A stretch of 64,000 nucleotides of DNA from Gnetum montanum (taxonomy: Eukaryota; Streptophyta; Gnetopsida; Gnetales; Gnetaceae), in assembly GCA_015680685.1 (NCBI GenBank), contig MNCI01005867.1, positions 447,508 to 511,507 of the forward strand. The letters run 5' to 3'. Shown in pieces: positions 1-12,623 of the stretch (position 1 is its first letter; each line of letters starts with the position of its first letter). The notes beneath the pieces were generated by a model that was not told the DNA's origin, did no database searches, and saw nothing but the letters and a program-made list of their open reading frames with translations. The translations under genes were made by a program, and so were the position numbers.

Positions 1-154
1 CAAGTGGAACTAAGAAGACAATGATCATCCCAATTAGATTTCACTTCCTGGAACCAATGTACTTAAGAACTTAAGGTCTGTGGAGTTTGACTAGATCATG
101 TGTCAATGCTTGTGATTTGTATGGTTGGGCATAAGGGTACCTCACCACTCATCA
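1..154 (+). repeat. Element A 5' LTR, 3' end only
   Basis: This segment matches the end of the LTR at 8433-9283 (shared phrases such as ACTAAGAAGACAAT and GGGTACCTCACC) and terminates in CTCATCA, directly before the PBS. Confidence 0.9.
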
Positions 155-155
155 T

Positions 156-173
156 TAGTGTCGTTACTTAGGA
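156..173 (+). other. Element A primer-binding site (decayed tRNA-Asp type)
   Basis: TAGTGTCGTTACTTAGGA starts two bases after the LTR end and aligns with TGGCGCCGTTGCCGGGGA of element E, the complement of the plant tRNA-Asp 3' end. Most differences are C-to-T or G-to-A. Confidence 0.8.
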
Positions 174-316
174 CCTTTTAGTTGTTACATGCGCTGTCTA
201 GGATTTATTGAAAATTATTCAAGATCATTGGAATGAACCCTAGAATCATATCATACTTTAAAGTAACTACAACAATTTTTAAAAGCACACTGCATTTTTA
301 TTTTTTCTGACACAAG

Positions 317-2822
317 ATGTCTTCTTCTCACAAGAGTGATTCTCCATCCAAGGTTAACGAAGTACATTGGCAAGTGCCTTAACAATATAAAGTGCTATAT
401 GCTCATCTTGATAAGTATGTATCCAATTTCACCTTTGTCCTACACTAGGATGAATAGTTATGATGGCGCGACATGAAGAGAAACATCTTGTTGCTGCCCA
501 ATCAATTCATTCCTACAATGCTCCAACAACCTCTTATGTATTTAGGCCTCTAAGGACTTCATGTTGTGTACATTATACTAGATAGTGACACCAGGGATTA
601 TCATCCCACTGAGGCATAATGTCTCAGGGATCAACAGCTAGAACAACACTATGAATCTATGAAGGGGAAGTGATTAAATGATTCTCCATTCTTGCTATAC
701 CAAAAAGATGGTAGAGAACCCTTCTCTAGGATTTTCCATTCAGTGAAATTCCTCTCTTTAACTTCAATGAAGGAGGTCAAAACCCAAACCTACAATCCAC
801 AATCCTAGTTCTAGCAAGAATGGATCTAATGACAAAGGAGGATCCAAGGAGGGAATTTAGGATAGAGATGCAGATAAGAAATAAGATCATCATCATGGCT
901 GTGATCACTGAAGAGGGGGTAGCAAGCATCATGATGGTGCTAGTCCTCCTTCCTCTTCACCTTCATTGACATCTTCTTCCTCTTCTGGCTCTAATTGTAA
1001 CCACAAGGGATGTGATCATGATGGAGGTGATCGACAAGACTGAGATAATCAAAGGGACTATCAGGCAAGTCAAGACTAGGGGTGTAGGCCTTCAAGAGAG
1101 ACCCGATGCCATGAATGAAGGGGTAGTAGAGGGTATCATAGGCACTAGAATCATCTCCTTAATGAGCCCTTGCTTGCTACCCAAAGTATGCCAAACATTG
1201 CAAAGGTAGTAAGAATTCTCACAAGGCACGTAAAAGATTATTGGATTAAGAGGATTAACATGAAAAATATCCCTAGATTTGAAGGGGGATACAACTCTGA
1301 TCTGTAGAGCCATCTCCAAGCTTTCCAAGATGCATGTGCCTTGCAGAATATAGAAAATAAGTGGCAAAAGCGTAAGTTGTTCCCCAAGATACCCATTAAA
1401 GAAGCAGAAAACTAATACTACTCTTTAGAACCAAAATCTATCAAATGGTGGAGTACAATGCTTGAACTATTCAATGACAAGTATCAAACATACTCCTAAG
1501 TGTCCAACTTGAGGAGGCAAATCCATGGAAATAAGGGACACATGAACCCTTGGATACTACCATGGGTCGATACTATTCCTTATTACAAAAATGTCCTGGC
1601 CATGATTATTCTCAACTGGAATAACTTTGCCACATTGTAGATGGGCTTCAATCAGAAATGAGGAGAACTCTTGACATCTATGCCCAAGGGTGATTTTCGG
1701 AATTAAGAGCCCATTAGATCCAAAGGTTGATTGAGCAAGTAGTGAAAGAGGAAGGAGAATTAAGGAAATGAAACAGTGTAGAAGAGTACAACTGCGATAC
1801 TTCCATTTGCAAGAGGGAGGTTCAATTTCGTGACAGTGAAGAAGAATTAGCACTTGATGAGGTGGTGAACTGGAAAACGTTAATACTTCAAAAATTTACC
1901 TTTGAAATTTTGGCAAAGGTTGATCAGCTATGGAACTCCATGGATAAAAAATTTCAAGTTATCCTAAAAATTGCTAAAGATTCCAAAGAACAAGGTAGTG
2001 ATCATGATTGTAAGAGGTGCAAGGAAGCTAAATGTTCCAATCAAAGAGGTAAGGGCAAGATTACTATAATAGAGGAAGTTACAAGAACCGAATTAGATGA
2101 TGATGGTGGGTGTGAAATTTTCCATTTGGAATAATCTAAGGGATGTTTTCCCATTGCGTTACACTTACAAGAGTTTGGGGTGTATGCTTTGAATCCACGA
2201 CTAGCACAAAGGAAAACACCCAAAATATTATCTTATCCTCAAGGCAATTCTAGGTAGTTCCATCAACAACAATAATATTATCCACATAGAACTTCACTAC
2301 AACCATCCGAGCAATACCAAGAGTGGCAACAACCATAGTCATGGGCACTAGCATTGCTAAGGCAGCAATGCCCTTACTAACAACTTGTTCCATATGGGTA
2401 TTACATTTAGTAGTCCTTGTCTCCATGTGACTCTTCTAGTCATGTTTATACTTTCCAACCTCATTACTACCCTCATAATTATTATCAAACTCATTCTCTA
2501 CATGCAAGAAGGGATACCACCTTTTACTCTTATCCTTCTCTTATTCCTACACATCATCCTCCACCCTCAACATAGCTACCACTTGCTCCATCTATGCAGG
2601 GTGAACTCCTAGTTCAACTGCAACAATGCAATGCTATCAGGGTTGTTAGTCTACAACTGATTCATCAACTGAGTGGTTCAAACACTTGATCAAAGAAAAG
2701 AACATTTTTTTAATCCAAAAACCCACCTAAGCCCTCACATATACATGCAATTCGTAATCTTGTTCCTTTGTCTCCCTCTATATCAAATTCCTTCAAGTCT
2801 CGTTCAAACCAAATATCACCTA
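317..2822 (+). pseudogene. Element A gag and Gag C-terminal linker, broken
   Basis: Reading from ATG at 317 (Met-Ser-Ser-Ser-His, as in the other family members) gives a recognisable Gag in several frames. Landmarks are the N-terminal DKYVSNFTFVLH region, a Ser-rich hinge near 960-1000, the core IPRFEGGY...HLQAF at about 1260-1330, the SLEPKSI block at about 1425, and the zinc-knuckle remnant GGCEIFHLE near 2106, where the second Cys is lost. A Gln/Tyr/Pro-rich linker follows to about 2820. Stops are common and are mainly TAG where element E has CAA, CAG or TGG. There is a frameshift near 1530. This Gag would have formed the particle; it cannot be made from this copy. Confidence 0.85.
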
Positions 2823-3869
2823 GGATTCATACTAGTATGCTTACTCATGCCATATTTGATTGGATTCATGTTGGAAACCTTTCCAAGAAATTAGTTGATC
2901 CTAGAAGTCCTCTTATTTATTTACAAATTGCTGGAAATGAAATGTGTAAAGCTCTTCTTGATTTAGGTTTCGATGTCAACTTGATTTCTCATGAGATTTA
3001 TACTACATGAAACCTACCTCCTCTCAAGAAGAGCAATATCAAATTAGAATTGGCAAACTAGTCCATCGTTGTTCCATTGGGACTAATAGAAGACATTGTG
3101 ACCACTATCTATGGGGTGGTCTTAGCCTATTGATTTTCTAATAATCAAGGTGGAGAACTACAAAGGGGACTTCCTAATCATCATGGGATGGGCATGGCTA
3201 AGCACTATTGATGCAAGAATAGGCATCAAAGATCTTTCCCTAGAAATATCTAAAGAAAATGCATTCAAGAAGATCAAGAAGAAGTGAGTTCCATGCATCA
3301 TGTATAGTGATACAAGGTGTAATTGTGTGCTGAAGCTCTAGTCTATTAAATGAACATCCATCTCTGCATGCAAGTAGTGTGCACTAGAAGTTGATGTTCA
3401 AAGATGTCTATACACAATAGCCACAAAACAAGAGGGCACCCAGTGACTGACCATTGATTCTAAAAGCAGCACACTTTGCATAGAACCTACTGAGAGCCTA
3501 ATATGTGCATATGTCACAGGCATGGATAAACTAGAGCAGGTTCATCACCAACTCTCTAATAATGCAAATGATGATGCTTATTGGGGAGAGTTGGAAATTC
3601 CTGAAAATTTCAAGTAAGAGCCCCTTGAATTAAGAACTCTACCTACTAGCATGGAATATATATTCTTAAAAAATGAAAAGCTAGTAATAATCAATGCAAA
3701 TATTACTCCAAAAAAGAAACAGATGCTATTGAAGGTGGTTGAAAAATGGTCTACAGCCTTTACTTGGTCATATCCCAAACTCACAGGGATTGATCCTGGG
3801 ATATGCCAGCATCTTATCTACATTGATCCAACCATGAAGCTAAAGAGGTAGCCACAAAGGCAATTAAAC
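2823..3869 (+). pseudogene. Element A retropepsin and linker to RT, broken
   Basis: An open segment at about 2768-3010 encodes the start of an aspartic protease, with LTHAIFDWI and the active-site block ALLDLGFDVNLIS. The catalytic triplet is Asp-Leu-Gly instead of the Asp-Ser-Gly seen in elements E and G, so the enzyme would be dead even without the stop after IYTT. The conserved IMG-AWLSTID block follows at about 3180-3215. A linker to RT runs to about 3870 (NWGELEI-like block near 3580). The protease would have processed Gag-Pol. Confidence 0.82.
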
Positions 3870-5093
3870 CCCAAATTGAAGCAAATTGTTAAGGAGGAAA
3901 TCGAACAACTCCTCAAGATAGGGTTTCTCTATCCCGTTATGGATAGCAAGTGGGTTAGTCCACTCGTGATTATGCCAAAGAAAGGTGGTAAGTGATAGGT
4001 CTACATCAATTTTTGGCTACTAAATATGGCAACATTCAAGGACCATTTTTCATTGTCATTCATTGATCAAGTGTTAGACATAATATCTAGGCATTGCTTT
4101 TATAGTTTTCTAGATGGTTGTAGTGGCTATAACCAAATCCAGATTACACTAGAGGACCAAGCCAAAACAACATTCTTGAGTCCCTAGGGAACTTTTGCAT
4201 ATCATAAGATGCCTTTTGGTCTATGAAATGTCCCTTTTGCATATCACAACATCTAGTCCTTAGCATTTTTCAATAGTAGATACGTAGTGGGGTGGAAGTC
4301 TTCATGGATGAGTTCTCCACCTATGGAGCTACATTTGAGCAAGCCCTGGACTGCCTTGAGCAAGTATTAAAAATATGTGTTGTAACAAACCTTCAACTCA
4401 ATTAGCAAAAGAATCACCTAATGGTCCAGGAGGGCATTATGTGGAGGCACAAAATATCATAAGTAGGAATTGAGGTCAACCCTAAAAAAATAAGGGTCAT
4501 CCAAGGAATTACCTGCCAACCAGAAATCATTAAAGATGTTTAGTCATTTTTTGGACACACTTGCTTTTACCGGTGATTCATAGAGAATTTCTGTAAGATT
4601 GCAAAACCATTAATTAAGCTAACAAAGAAAGATGCTCCATTTATCTAGAGCATAGAATGTGAAAAGACATTCCAACAAGTGAAGGAGAAACTTGTAGAAA
4701 CTCCAATTCTATAGGCACCCAACTGGTCCAAACCATATGATGGGTGCATCAAATTATGCCTTGGGAGTTGTGCTCATGCAGTTGGATGAAAAGAAATGTC
4801 CAAATTACATCCACTGTGTAGGTCGAAACATTGTGGATGCACAACTAAACTACAACACCACACAAAAAGAATTAATGGTAGTGGTGTTTAGTCTGGAAAA
4901 GTTCAGGCATTATGTACTTAGATACAAAGTGTTTGTACATAAGAACCACAATTCAATCTATTTCCATATAAATAAGGCAACGATGAGCCCCCATGTCATA
5001 TGGTGGCTGGTGATCTTACAAGAATTTGATCTTACGATGGTAGATCAAAAGGGAACTAAGAATATGGTAGATGACCACTTGTCTTCGTTGTGA
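3870..5093 (+). pseudogene. Element A reverse transcriptase and RNase H, broken
   Basis: The RT start (EEIEQLLKIGFLYP, WVSPLVIMPKK) lies at about 3895-3985. The palm block MATFKDHF...FLDGCSGYNQIQI spans about 4026-4145. The catalytic box reads Phe-Met-Asp-Glu at about 4303, where elements C and D have Phe-Met-Asp-Asp. RNase H is best preserved: an open run at 4737-5093 has ASNYALGVVL, QKELMVVVFSLEKFRHY (carrying the family's catalytic Glu) and the terminal VDDHLSSL. Several stops and frameshifts interrupt the RT. The enzyme would copy element RNA to DNA and remove the RNA strand. Confidence 0.85.
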
Positions 5094-6502
5094 TGAGACA
5101 ACAAAGAGGAGGAAAGCCCACTATCTATTCTATTTCTTAATGAACTCCTCTTTGTTGGGCTATAACTAAACAATTGCCCATTGAGCCTAAATGGTATGAT
5201 GGCGCTTTCACCCAAGAGATGCAACAAGGGTTGGACCACTAGAAAATACAACAGTTTCTTCACTAAGTAAAATGCTTCATGGAGATCAATAGACACCTCT
5301 ACAAGGTGTCTGCCAATGGCTTGGTTCATTGATGTGTCCCTGATGCTGATCAACTGTGCATTCTCTAGGATGCTCATGAAGGTCCTTATAAGAGCCACTA
5401 TGCTAGGAGATGCATAATCATTAAAATCCTGATGGCAAGGTATTATTGGCCAACAATCTTTAAGGATGCTCATCAATATGTTCACTCTTGTGAACACTAC
5501 CAACGAGATGGTGGAATGACTACTCAAATGGAGGGACCTCAATAATGGATCCAACTACTAGAATCCTTTGACATCTAGGGCATTGATTTTATGGGTCCCA
5601 TCACATCCATGTTAAATGGAAAGGTGTATATCATAGTCATTGTTAACTATTGTACAAAATGGGTAAAAGTAGCAGCCATTATTGACTATGCACAAAATGT
5701 TGTAAATAGGTTTGGTGTGCCACGTGCATTAATTTTTGATAATGAAACCCATTTTATAGGCACTACCTTTTAGAAACTTATGCAACACTTAGGGGTTGAA
5801 CATAAACTAACAACACCCTACCACTCCCAAGCTAATGATCAAGTTGTTGTTACAAATAAGGAAATCACAAAGATACTAACAAGAACTATCAACAAATATA
5901 GGAAAGATTAGAGCACAAAATTCAATGATTCCCTGTGGGCCTACAACTCGACATGGAAGCTTCCTATGGGTTATTCACCCTATGAGCTAGTGTATGAAAA
6001 ATTACCAACACTTCCTATTCAATTCAAGTTACATACACTTTCAATAGTCTGTGACCTTGACCTTGACTTAATTCTAGTACAAAAAGAAAGATTAATGAAT
6101 CTAAACTTGCCAAATGAAAACCAATTAGTGGCCCTATCATCTAATGAGTTACACAAGGCATTCAACAAAAAGCATGATGACCTTAAAATTAGGAAAGTTA
6201 AATTTCAACCAAGAGATAAGGTCCTCTACTGGAATCCCACAGATGTACCCCAACAAACTAAGTTCTATACATTGTGGGAAGGACCTTATCTAATTTGCAA
6301 AACTTTTCCTTTTTGGGTCATGATGATCTACAAACTTGAGAGCCCAAACAAGAAATAGTTGATCAACATACAACAAGTCAAACCTTTCCATGAGCCTAAA
6401 CCAGCTAATGCAACAAATGCCTTATCGAATGAACAACCATGCCCAATATTTCGAGTCTCCTCTTTTCAACTTAGTCATCAGGTACATGGCCATCCATGCT
6501 AA
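5094..6502 (+). pseudogene. Element A integrase, broken
   Basis: The zinc-binding region (HEGPYKSHY...CEHYQRDGG) lies at about 5377-5517. The core begins with IDFMGPI at about 5584. The second catalytic Asp is in FDNETHF (about 5740). The position expected to hold the catalytic Glu reads QVVVTNKEI, whereas element D has QAEVTNKEI, so the DDE triad is broken. The C-terminal part (GYSPYELVY, KVKFQPRDKVLYW, WEGPYLI) is open from 5966 to 6358. The pol stop is TAA at 6500-6502, after the family tail ...GHPC. Confidence 0.87.
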
Positions 6503-8432
6503 CTATATAAAAGACTCCTCAATTTTTCATCTTTTTATTTTACACCTTAATACTTTAACAACTTTTTGTTTTACACATTCTTTATGTTACACCTTTTTAT
6601 TTTTATGTTATTAATTTTCAAAGTTTTTATTTTACAACATCGTTAGTACATTTTATTTTTCTTAAAAATTTTACACTGTCTTGTATATTTTCCTTTATTT
6701 TGGATGTGCTTTTCTTATTATGTTTTAATAATAACATGCCTTATTGCCAACTGAATATAGTGTGTTTGATTGATGTGGGCATGTGCTATCTAGTTATTTG
6801 ACTGTTGTTATCTAGATTCTAGCTTTGAATTTTGTTACTGATAACTTGGACATGGTTTCTTTTTTATGAAATAGGCAATGAGTCCACAACATCCACCCAT
6901 CCACAAACTCTATGATTTTCCTTATTCTAGAAATGTGCAGTCTCTTTTTCATTAATAAAATTTTGATGAACCTGTGACTTTGGTAATTTTTGGATTTGGA
7001 AAGGACTTAAACATTTGAATAGGATGTGACTTCAAGAGGATTTGGTACTCTTTGTGCCTTTCTGCTTAGTTGGGTGCATGTGTGTTTTCATGGATTTCTT
7101 ACCATCTTGTGTCAACCAATAATAGGAAGTTAAATAAGTCTTTGCATGGTGTGATTTCCATCATAAAAAAATGATGGGAATTCAAAGCACAACCCTTAGA
7201 CAAAATAAAATGGGTTATAAGCACTTGTTATGGGACTAGAAAGACATGTTATGCATGCCTGAAGGTCCCCTCTAACTAAGGCCCTTCCTCACTTCCTACT
7301 TCTCTTTTCTTCTTTAATAAGCAATGGTGGTTGTTCTATGGGAGCACTCTTGGGTCTCAAAGGGGTGGACTAGTCCTAGAATGGCAATGCAAAGTCACTG
7401 ATTATGGTTGGTTTTGGCCTAGACTAAAGATGGATTTTATTAGGTCATTTAACCACAAAATTCACAAAGAACTTCATGTGGCCTTAATCAACAACTCCAT
7501 TCCACTCTCTCCCTCATTCATTTGTGCTCTCCACGTCTCACCTCACTAGCAACTTCATGTTCTTGTTCGATATCTTGGTTTGATGTGTCAAAATTCTTAA
7601 GTAGTTTCTTCTGGGTTTTTGTACTTAAATTTTTATAACCACTAATCATTCATGGGGTCCACAGACTCCTCAGTTTGAAGTTATGCAAGGGTAATAAAAA
7701 GCTTGTGCCTGCTTTGGAGAGGACCCACTTGCATATCTTTTAGATGGGTTAGTTAAGTTTTTTACCCTAGACATTCTCACAATCAAACCCTTTTGCATCC
7801 CTCACCAATGACATCCAATTTTATGCATCTTCACAAATTTTTTTAGTAAAATCCTCTTTTTATTATTGTGAGTTCTTAAACCCTCCTCAAGTATTTCATC
7901 ACTTTTGAACTTTTCATAATTTAATGGATCGCTTATCCATTTCACTTATTTTTCAACCTTCCCACTAACACTATTAAAGGAATTAATCCACCATAATCAC
8001 AACCTAGCCAAGTGTAACCACCAACAAGACAAGGTACTTAGAAGCTATATGTTACACATTGCACACTAATCCATACTTTTGTTGTGATTGCAGTGAGAAG
8101 CATTGACTAGACACAGGACTATCTTCATCAAGGATGATGCAGCAGCATCATGTGATGAGGACCCTTCATGATCATTGAATCTTCTCCCTCACCCTTCAAC
8201 TACTGGAGAAGTTGGATGTCAGTTTTGTCCAAGGTGTTTACCTATTTTGTCATGAACATCCAATTTTGTAAAAGGTTATAAATTCATACACTCGAGCACT
8301 TATAATTTGTCTATTCCATTTGAGTCAAGTTTGCATGTTAGTCAATAATCCCATACCTACCCAATATTTTGTAAGGAACTCATTCCTCCTTTTGTTCACT
8401 TGAGGACAAGTTTTCATTCAGTCATGGGGGTA
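6503..8432 (+). other. Element A 3' region with T-rich repeats and polypurine tract
   Basis: The stretch has no large gene. It opens with imperfect repeats of a TTTTTATTTTACA-like unit (about 6530-6690) found after pol in every relative here. It ends with GTCATGGGGGTA (8421-8432), the plus-strand priming site directly before the 3' LTR. The intron-like segment at 8034-8093 lies inside. A short open stretch at 7331-7549 has no family resemblance and is probably chance. Confidence 0.75.
8034..8093 (+). other. Intron-like segment in element A 3' region (60 nt)
   Basis: Bounded by ACAAG|GTACTT and TGTGATTGCAG|TG, with CACTAATCC as a branch-like motif about 25 nt before the acceptor and a T-rich tract. 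It aligns with equivalent 59-63 nt segments in C, D, E, G and H. Splicing is inferred, not shown. Confidence 0.55.
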
Positions 8433-9283
8433 TGATGAGTCATGTTTTAACTAGCTCCAATATCGAGTATCTGATATCGGAGCCTTGGTATCGGATACGT
8501 GATATTGGGTCCCAAGAAGTGATGTTGGATATCTGATATTGTGAAATGTATGTTGGCCTATAAATATAACACTTGGATACATCGTTTAAGGATTAGTTTT
8601 TGAATAGAGTAATGAAGTTCTTGTAGTTTAGCCATTCCAAAGTTAGGATATTTTTGAGTGCCCGTAACAAGAGTCTAAGTGTGTACAGATCTTTATTCGA
8701 GCACTGATGTACCTAAGCACAACAATGTGATGAAAATAAAGATGATCCCTTTTGATAATTCTTGCAGCATTAAGAATAGATTAATGTTTCCTTTAATGCA
8801 CTTAATATTCATGCACTTTACCTTAATGAACTTTAATTAAGAAATTAATTTTCAGTTGTTAATGAACACAAGCACAACCACTTCGAGCATACATGTAGCA
8901 CTTGGTAACCCAAAAATGCTTAACGTTTGGTAATCCAACAATGCTAAATGCATTAAGGATGTGTCCAAAGAGTGGGAACAAGTACTTGTGTTAGGCTAGC
9001 TAGGCAGTAGATTAATTATATATTAAATTTCTCTACCTTTCATTCTTGTTCTAGGCAATTAAACTTATAAAATATAAAATGATAAAAATCATATACCTCG
9101 GTTGCACTTAACCATACACCTGTACCTGACGAGTGAAACTAAGAAGACAATAATCATCCCATTTAGATTTCACTTCCTAGAACTAGTGTACTTAGGAATT
9201 TAAGGTCTGTAGAGTTTGACTAAATCGCACGCGAATGCTTGTGATTCTTATGGTTTGGCGTAGGGGTACCTCACCGCTCATCA
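8433..9283 (+). repeat. Element A 3' LTR (851 bp)
   Basis: Begins TGATGAG right after the polypurine tract and ends CTCATCA. U3 has repeated GATATC-type motifs (about 8461-8540), then TATAAATA at 8569-8576 and AATAAA at 8735-8740. The U5 stem-loop described for this family is formed by 8865-8882 with 8971-8992. Confidence 0.93.
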
Positions 9284-9970
9284 AGGGTGATAAGGAGTTG
9301 TAATTTTATGCTCCATCCTAAGCGTTGCATCAACTTGTGGAATGTAGTACAAGTAAAACAATTTCCATTGTCAAAAATTAATTCCCTAGGAATACCAAAC
9401 ATGCTTACCACATGTTATTGAAAAAATTGAGCTACAATGAAAGAAGTACAGTTAGTGATGGCTTCAGCTTCAACCCATTTGGTACAATAGTCAATAGCAA
9501 CAATAATGTAAAACTTCCCATTGGACATGTAAGTGATGGATCCCATGAAATTGATCCCCTAGAGGTCGAAGGGCTCTAGTGGTTGAATTCACTATTATGA
9601 TTCCTCCATCTAGGTTTTTATTCATCTCGTTGACATATTTATAGAAATAGGAAAAATGATGAACATCCTAAAAAAATGTTGGCCAAAAATATCTGACCAT
9701 TAGGATTTTGATGGTCATTCTTCTTTTTGTATAGTGGCCCCCATAAGAACCTTCATGAGCATCTTAGAGAGCTCAAAGTATATCTTTACCTAGTACACAC
9801 CATCTAACAAAGCCATCCACATATATTTTATCAAGGTTTTCCCCTACTTCCATGCAGTTTTTGACTTGGTGAAGAAACTTTTGTGTTTTTTTTATAGTCC
9901 CATTTCATAGAGTTCTTTTGAGTGAGTGAGTAAGAAAGGAATTCATCACACCAATTCATGCTTCAAGGTA
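9284..9970 (-). pseudogene. Element B integrase fragment
   Basis: The complementary strand reads the zinc-binding segment HEGSYGGHY...IKILMVRYFWP (about 9650-9760), with the Cys pair lost. It continues into the catalytic core INFMGSITYMSNGKFY (about 9520-9565), IDYCTKWVEAEAITNC (about 9435-9500) and GIPRELIFDNG (about 9365-9400). The frame runs into the element A boundary soon after the HKLMQRLG block, so the catalytic Glu and the C-terminus are absent. Confidence 0.85.
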
Positions 9971-11756
9971 GTATCATGATAAACTACCTAGAAACTCAAC
10001 TATAAATGTATTGCATAAGAGCTCTTCATAAGCTTTTATGGTCTTATATTAACCAAGACAAATGATCAATAATAACATTCTTTGTCATCTTTTTGTCCAC
10101 CATTGTTAAATTAAACTTTTCTAGGGTCACCAACCACTATATAACATAGGGGCTCACTATTGTCTTATTCATGGGGATTTGAATTGCACTGTGATTAGTG
10201 CACACAAAATTGTGATATTCAAGTACACTATGCTTGAATTTTTCAAGAGAATACACCACCATCATTAATTACTTTTCTATGGTAGTGTAATTAAGTTGTA
10301 CACCTACAGTGTTTCTACTTGTACAATAGATGTAATATGGACATTTTTTATCATCCACCTTTGTAAGCACTATGTTCAATGCATAATTAGATGCAATTGT
10401 CATGCTATAGAAAGGTTTGAACCAATCTAGTGCAAGTAGAATTAACATTTCTATAAGCTTCTATTTCAAGTATTGGAGTGCATGTTTACATTTGTTAGTT
10501 CATTCAAATATCGCAACCTTTTTAGTGAGCTCAACCAATGGTTTTATGATTCTTGAGAAATTTTCAATGAAGTCCCTATAGTAACCAATATGCCTATAGA
10601 ATGACCTCATATATTTTACTATTTGAGGTTTTCATGTATTCCTTTGATGATCCTTATCTTTTCAAGATCCATCTCAATGGCTTTTTCCAAGATTCAGTGT
10701 CCCAAGACAATGCACTTTTTGACCATCGAATGGCTCTTTTGCTAGTTTAGCCTTAGGTTAGTCTCCACATATCACTTCAGTACTTTCTCAAGATAATCTT
10801 AAGTTTGTTTAAAATTAGCACAGTAGGTGGAGAAGTAATCTATACAAACTTCCATACCACTACCAATTTGCTACTCAAAGATGCTAAGGACTAGACATTG
10901 GAAGGTTGCAAGAGCATTACAAAAACGAAAAGAGATCTCTCTATATGCAAAAGTTCCCCAGGGTCTTGTGAATGTTGTTTTAGCTTGGTTTTTTGAAGCT
11001 ATTTGGATTTGATTGTAGCTACTATATCCATCCAAAAAACTATAATAGTTATGCCTTGCAGTTATGTCCAACACTGGATTCACAAATGGAAAGAAAAAAT
11101 GGTCTTTAAAATTAGCCATGTTTAGCAGACTAAAATCTCTATAGAATCTCTATTACCCTTCCTTCTTTAGTACAATAACAAGTGATCACCTACTCTTTAT
11201 CTACTATAGCATAGATAAATTTAGCTTTGAGAAGTTTCTCTACCTTTTTTTTAATAACTTGTCTTAATTTTATCTTCAATATTCTTTATGGCTATCTATT
11301 GGGCTTAATAGCAAAGTCTATGTAGATATGATGTTAGCATATGCATGGATCTATCCATGTTATCTCATCATATAACTAAGCTAAGATTGTTGGCCCTTGG
11401 TTGACTACTTTCAATAGCTTCTCTTTCTATTCCTTAGTAAGATGGACATTTATAATTATCAACTTTAAATTATTTAAGAAGAAATATTTTAAAGATTTTG
11501 ACAATATTTTTACTTCTAAGCACTTCAGTTTAAACAGATTTAAAACATCCAACTCTCCCAAATATATCTCCTATACTTTTATGTTTTTGTTTTCTGAGAG
11601 TTCATATCTAATTTGCTTCATTTTGTCTATCTAATCTATGTACGCACTTATGAGGACATCTGCTAGTTTTATGTACATTGTGGAATTAGAGTTATTATCT
11701 ATATTCAACCACTAAGTGCCTTCCTATTTCATGACTATTTCATACAGGCACCTTTG
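9971..11756 (-). pseudogene. Element B RT, RNase H and upstream linker, broken
   Basis: RNase H traces lie at about 9990-10450. The RT palm is clear at 10871-11119: ANFKDHFFFPFV, FLDGYSSYNQIQIA, FTRPWGTFAYREI and NALATFQCLV. The catalytic box has become Cys-Ile-Asp-Tyr (about 10830), so it is inactive. The linker between protease and RT runs from about 11290 to 11756, where the solo LTR interrupts. An open run on the other strand at 11401-11634 is a shadow of this linker. Confidence 0.82.
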
Positions 11757-12623
11757 TAATGAGTGGCAAGTACCCCCTATACCCAACCATACGAATTACT
11801 AAGCGTTTTCACACAATCCTATTGAATTCTTTGGACTTATAGCCTTCTAAATACACTAGTCTCTAGGAAGTGAAACTACCCATTGCAATCAATGTATTTC
11901 CAATTACACTTGTGAAATGCAAAGGTATGGTTAAGTGCAACTAAGGCATGTGATTTTTATCATTTTTTATATTTTTTGTTTTAAGTTGCATAAGGATAAG
12001 AATATGTATAAAAAAAAATAACTAAATTGCTAATTTAATCCAACAAGCTATTCTTAACTAATGCTAACATAAGATTCGTTCTCACTTATTGTACACATCT
12101 TGAACACCTTTAACACTACTAGGTTACCAAACATTAAGTGTTATTAGAATTACCATGCATCAAACGTATCCTTGAAGTGGTTGTACTTATGTGCTTAATT
12201 AATCATTATTTAACCTATCTTAATTAACTATTTGATTACTTGAAATATTAAAGGAAATTACACAAAATAGTAATTACATAAGTAAACAATTAACCTATTT
12301 CGAAGTGCTGTAAGGTTTATCAAAAAGCTCATCTTTCTTGTCGCACATACTACTGTGCTCAAGTACAATAGTGCTCAAATAAAGACCCATACACTCTTAA
12401 CTCCTACTATAGGCACTTAGAAAAATATTCTAACTTTCATTCAAGAAAACTACAAAAGCTCTACTACAACTATGACAAAGATGCCATAAACATGGTGGGT
12501 GAGCATGCATTTATAGGCAAAAACAAACACTACATCAATGGGGCCACGTCAATCCATCAAATCATGTGTTGACAGGGCCTAGTTGATGAGGCCCAATCGA
12601 CACAACTAATTTACAATTTATCA
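11757..12623 (-). repeat. Minus-strand solo LTR in element B (867 bp)
   Basis: It starts TAATGAGTGG (reverse of ...CTCATCA with one change) and ends ...TTTATCA. Reading the minus strand it begins TGATAAATTGTAAATTAG, close to the D-type LTR start TGATGAATTGTAAATTGG. No PBS or PPT flanks it, and B's protease-RT linker resumes on the far side, so it is a solo LTR. The flanking CTTTG and CTTCA could be a decayed 5-bp target duplication (3 of 5 match). The U5 stem ACATAAG/CTTATGT is present. Confidence 0.82.

Larger units (their letters stand above)
1..9283 (+). mobile_element. Element A: degenerate Ty3/gypsy (Athila/Tat-like) retrotransposon
   Basis: Nearly complete plus-strand LTR retrotransposon whose 5' LTR is cut by the window edge. 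Order seen: LTR end, tRNA-Asp-type PBS, gag, protease, RT, RNase H, integrase, 1.9-kb 3' region, polypurine tract, complete 3' LTR. RT, RNase H and integrase motifs put it in Ty3/gypsy. The PBS type, long 3' region and FLDG-SGYNQI RT motif suit the Athila/Tat branch. All genes carry many stops and frameshifts. It is inserted into element B, whose integrase resumes at 9284. The left target-site duplication lies outside the window, so only the right flank (AGGGT) is visible. Confidence 0.93.

Noticed and set aside
7331-7549. 72-codon frame in element A's 3' region
   Set aside because: Overlaps sequence that is non-coding and poorly conserved in C, D, E and G at the same position.
1-9283. TAG as a reassigned sense codon because TAG stops are so frequent
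   Set aside because: The young element E uses TAG nowhere inside its gene and old copies also carry TGA, TAA and frameshifts; deamination explains the excess.
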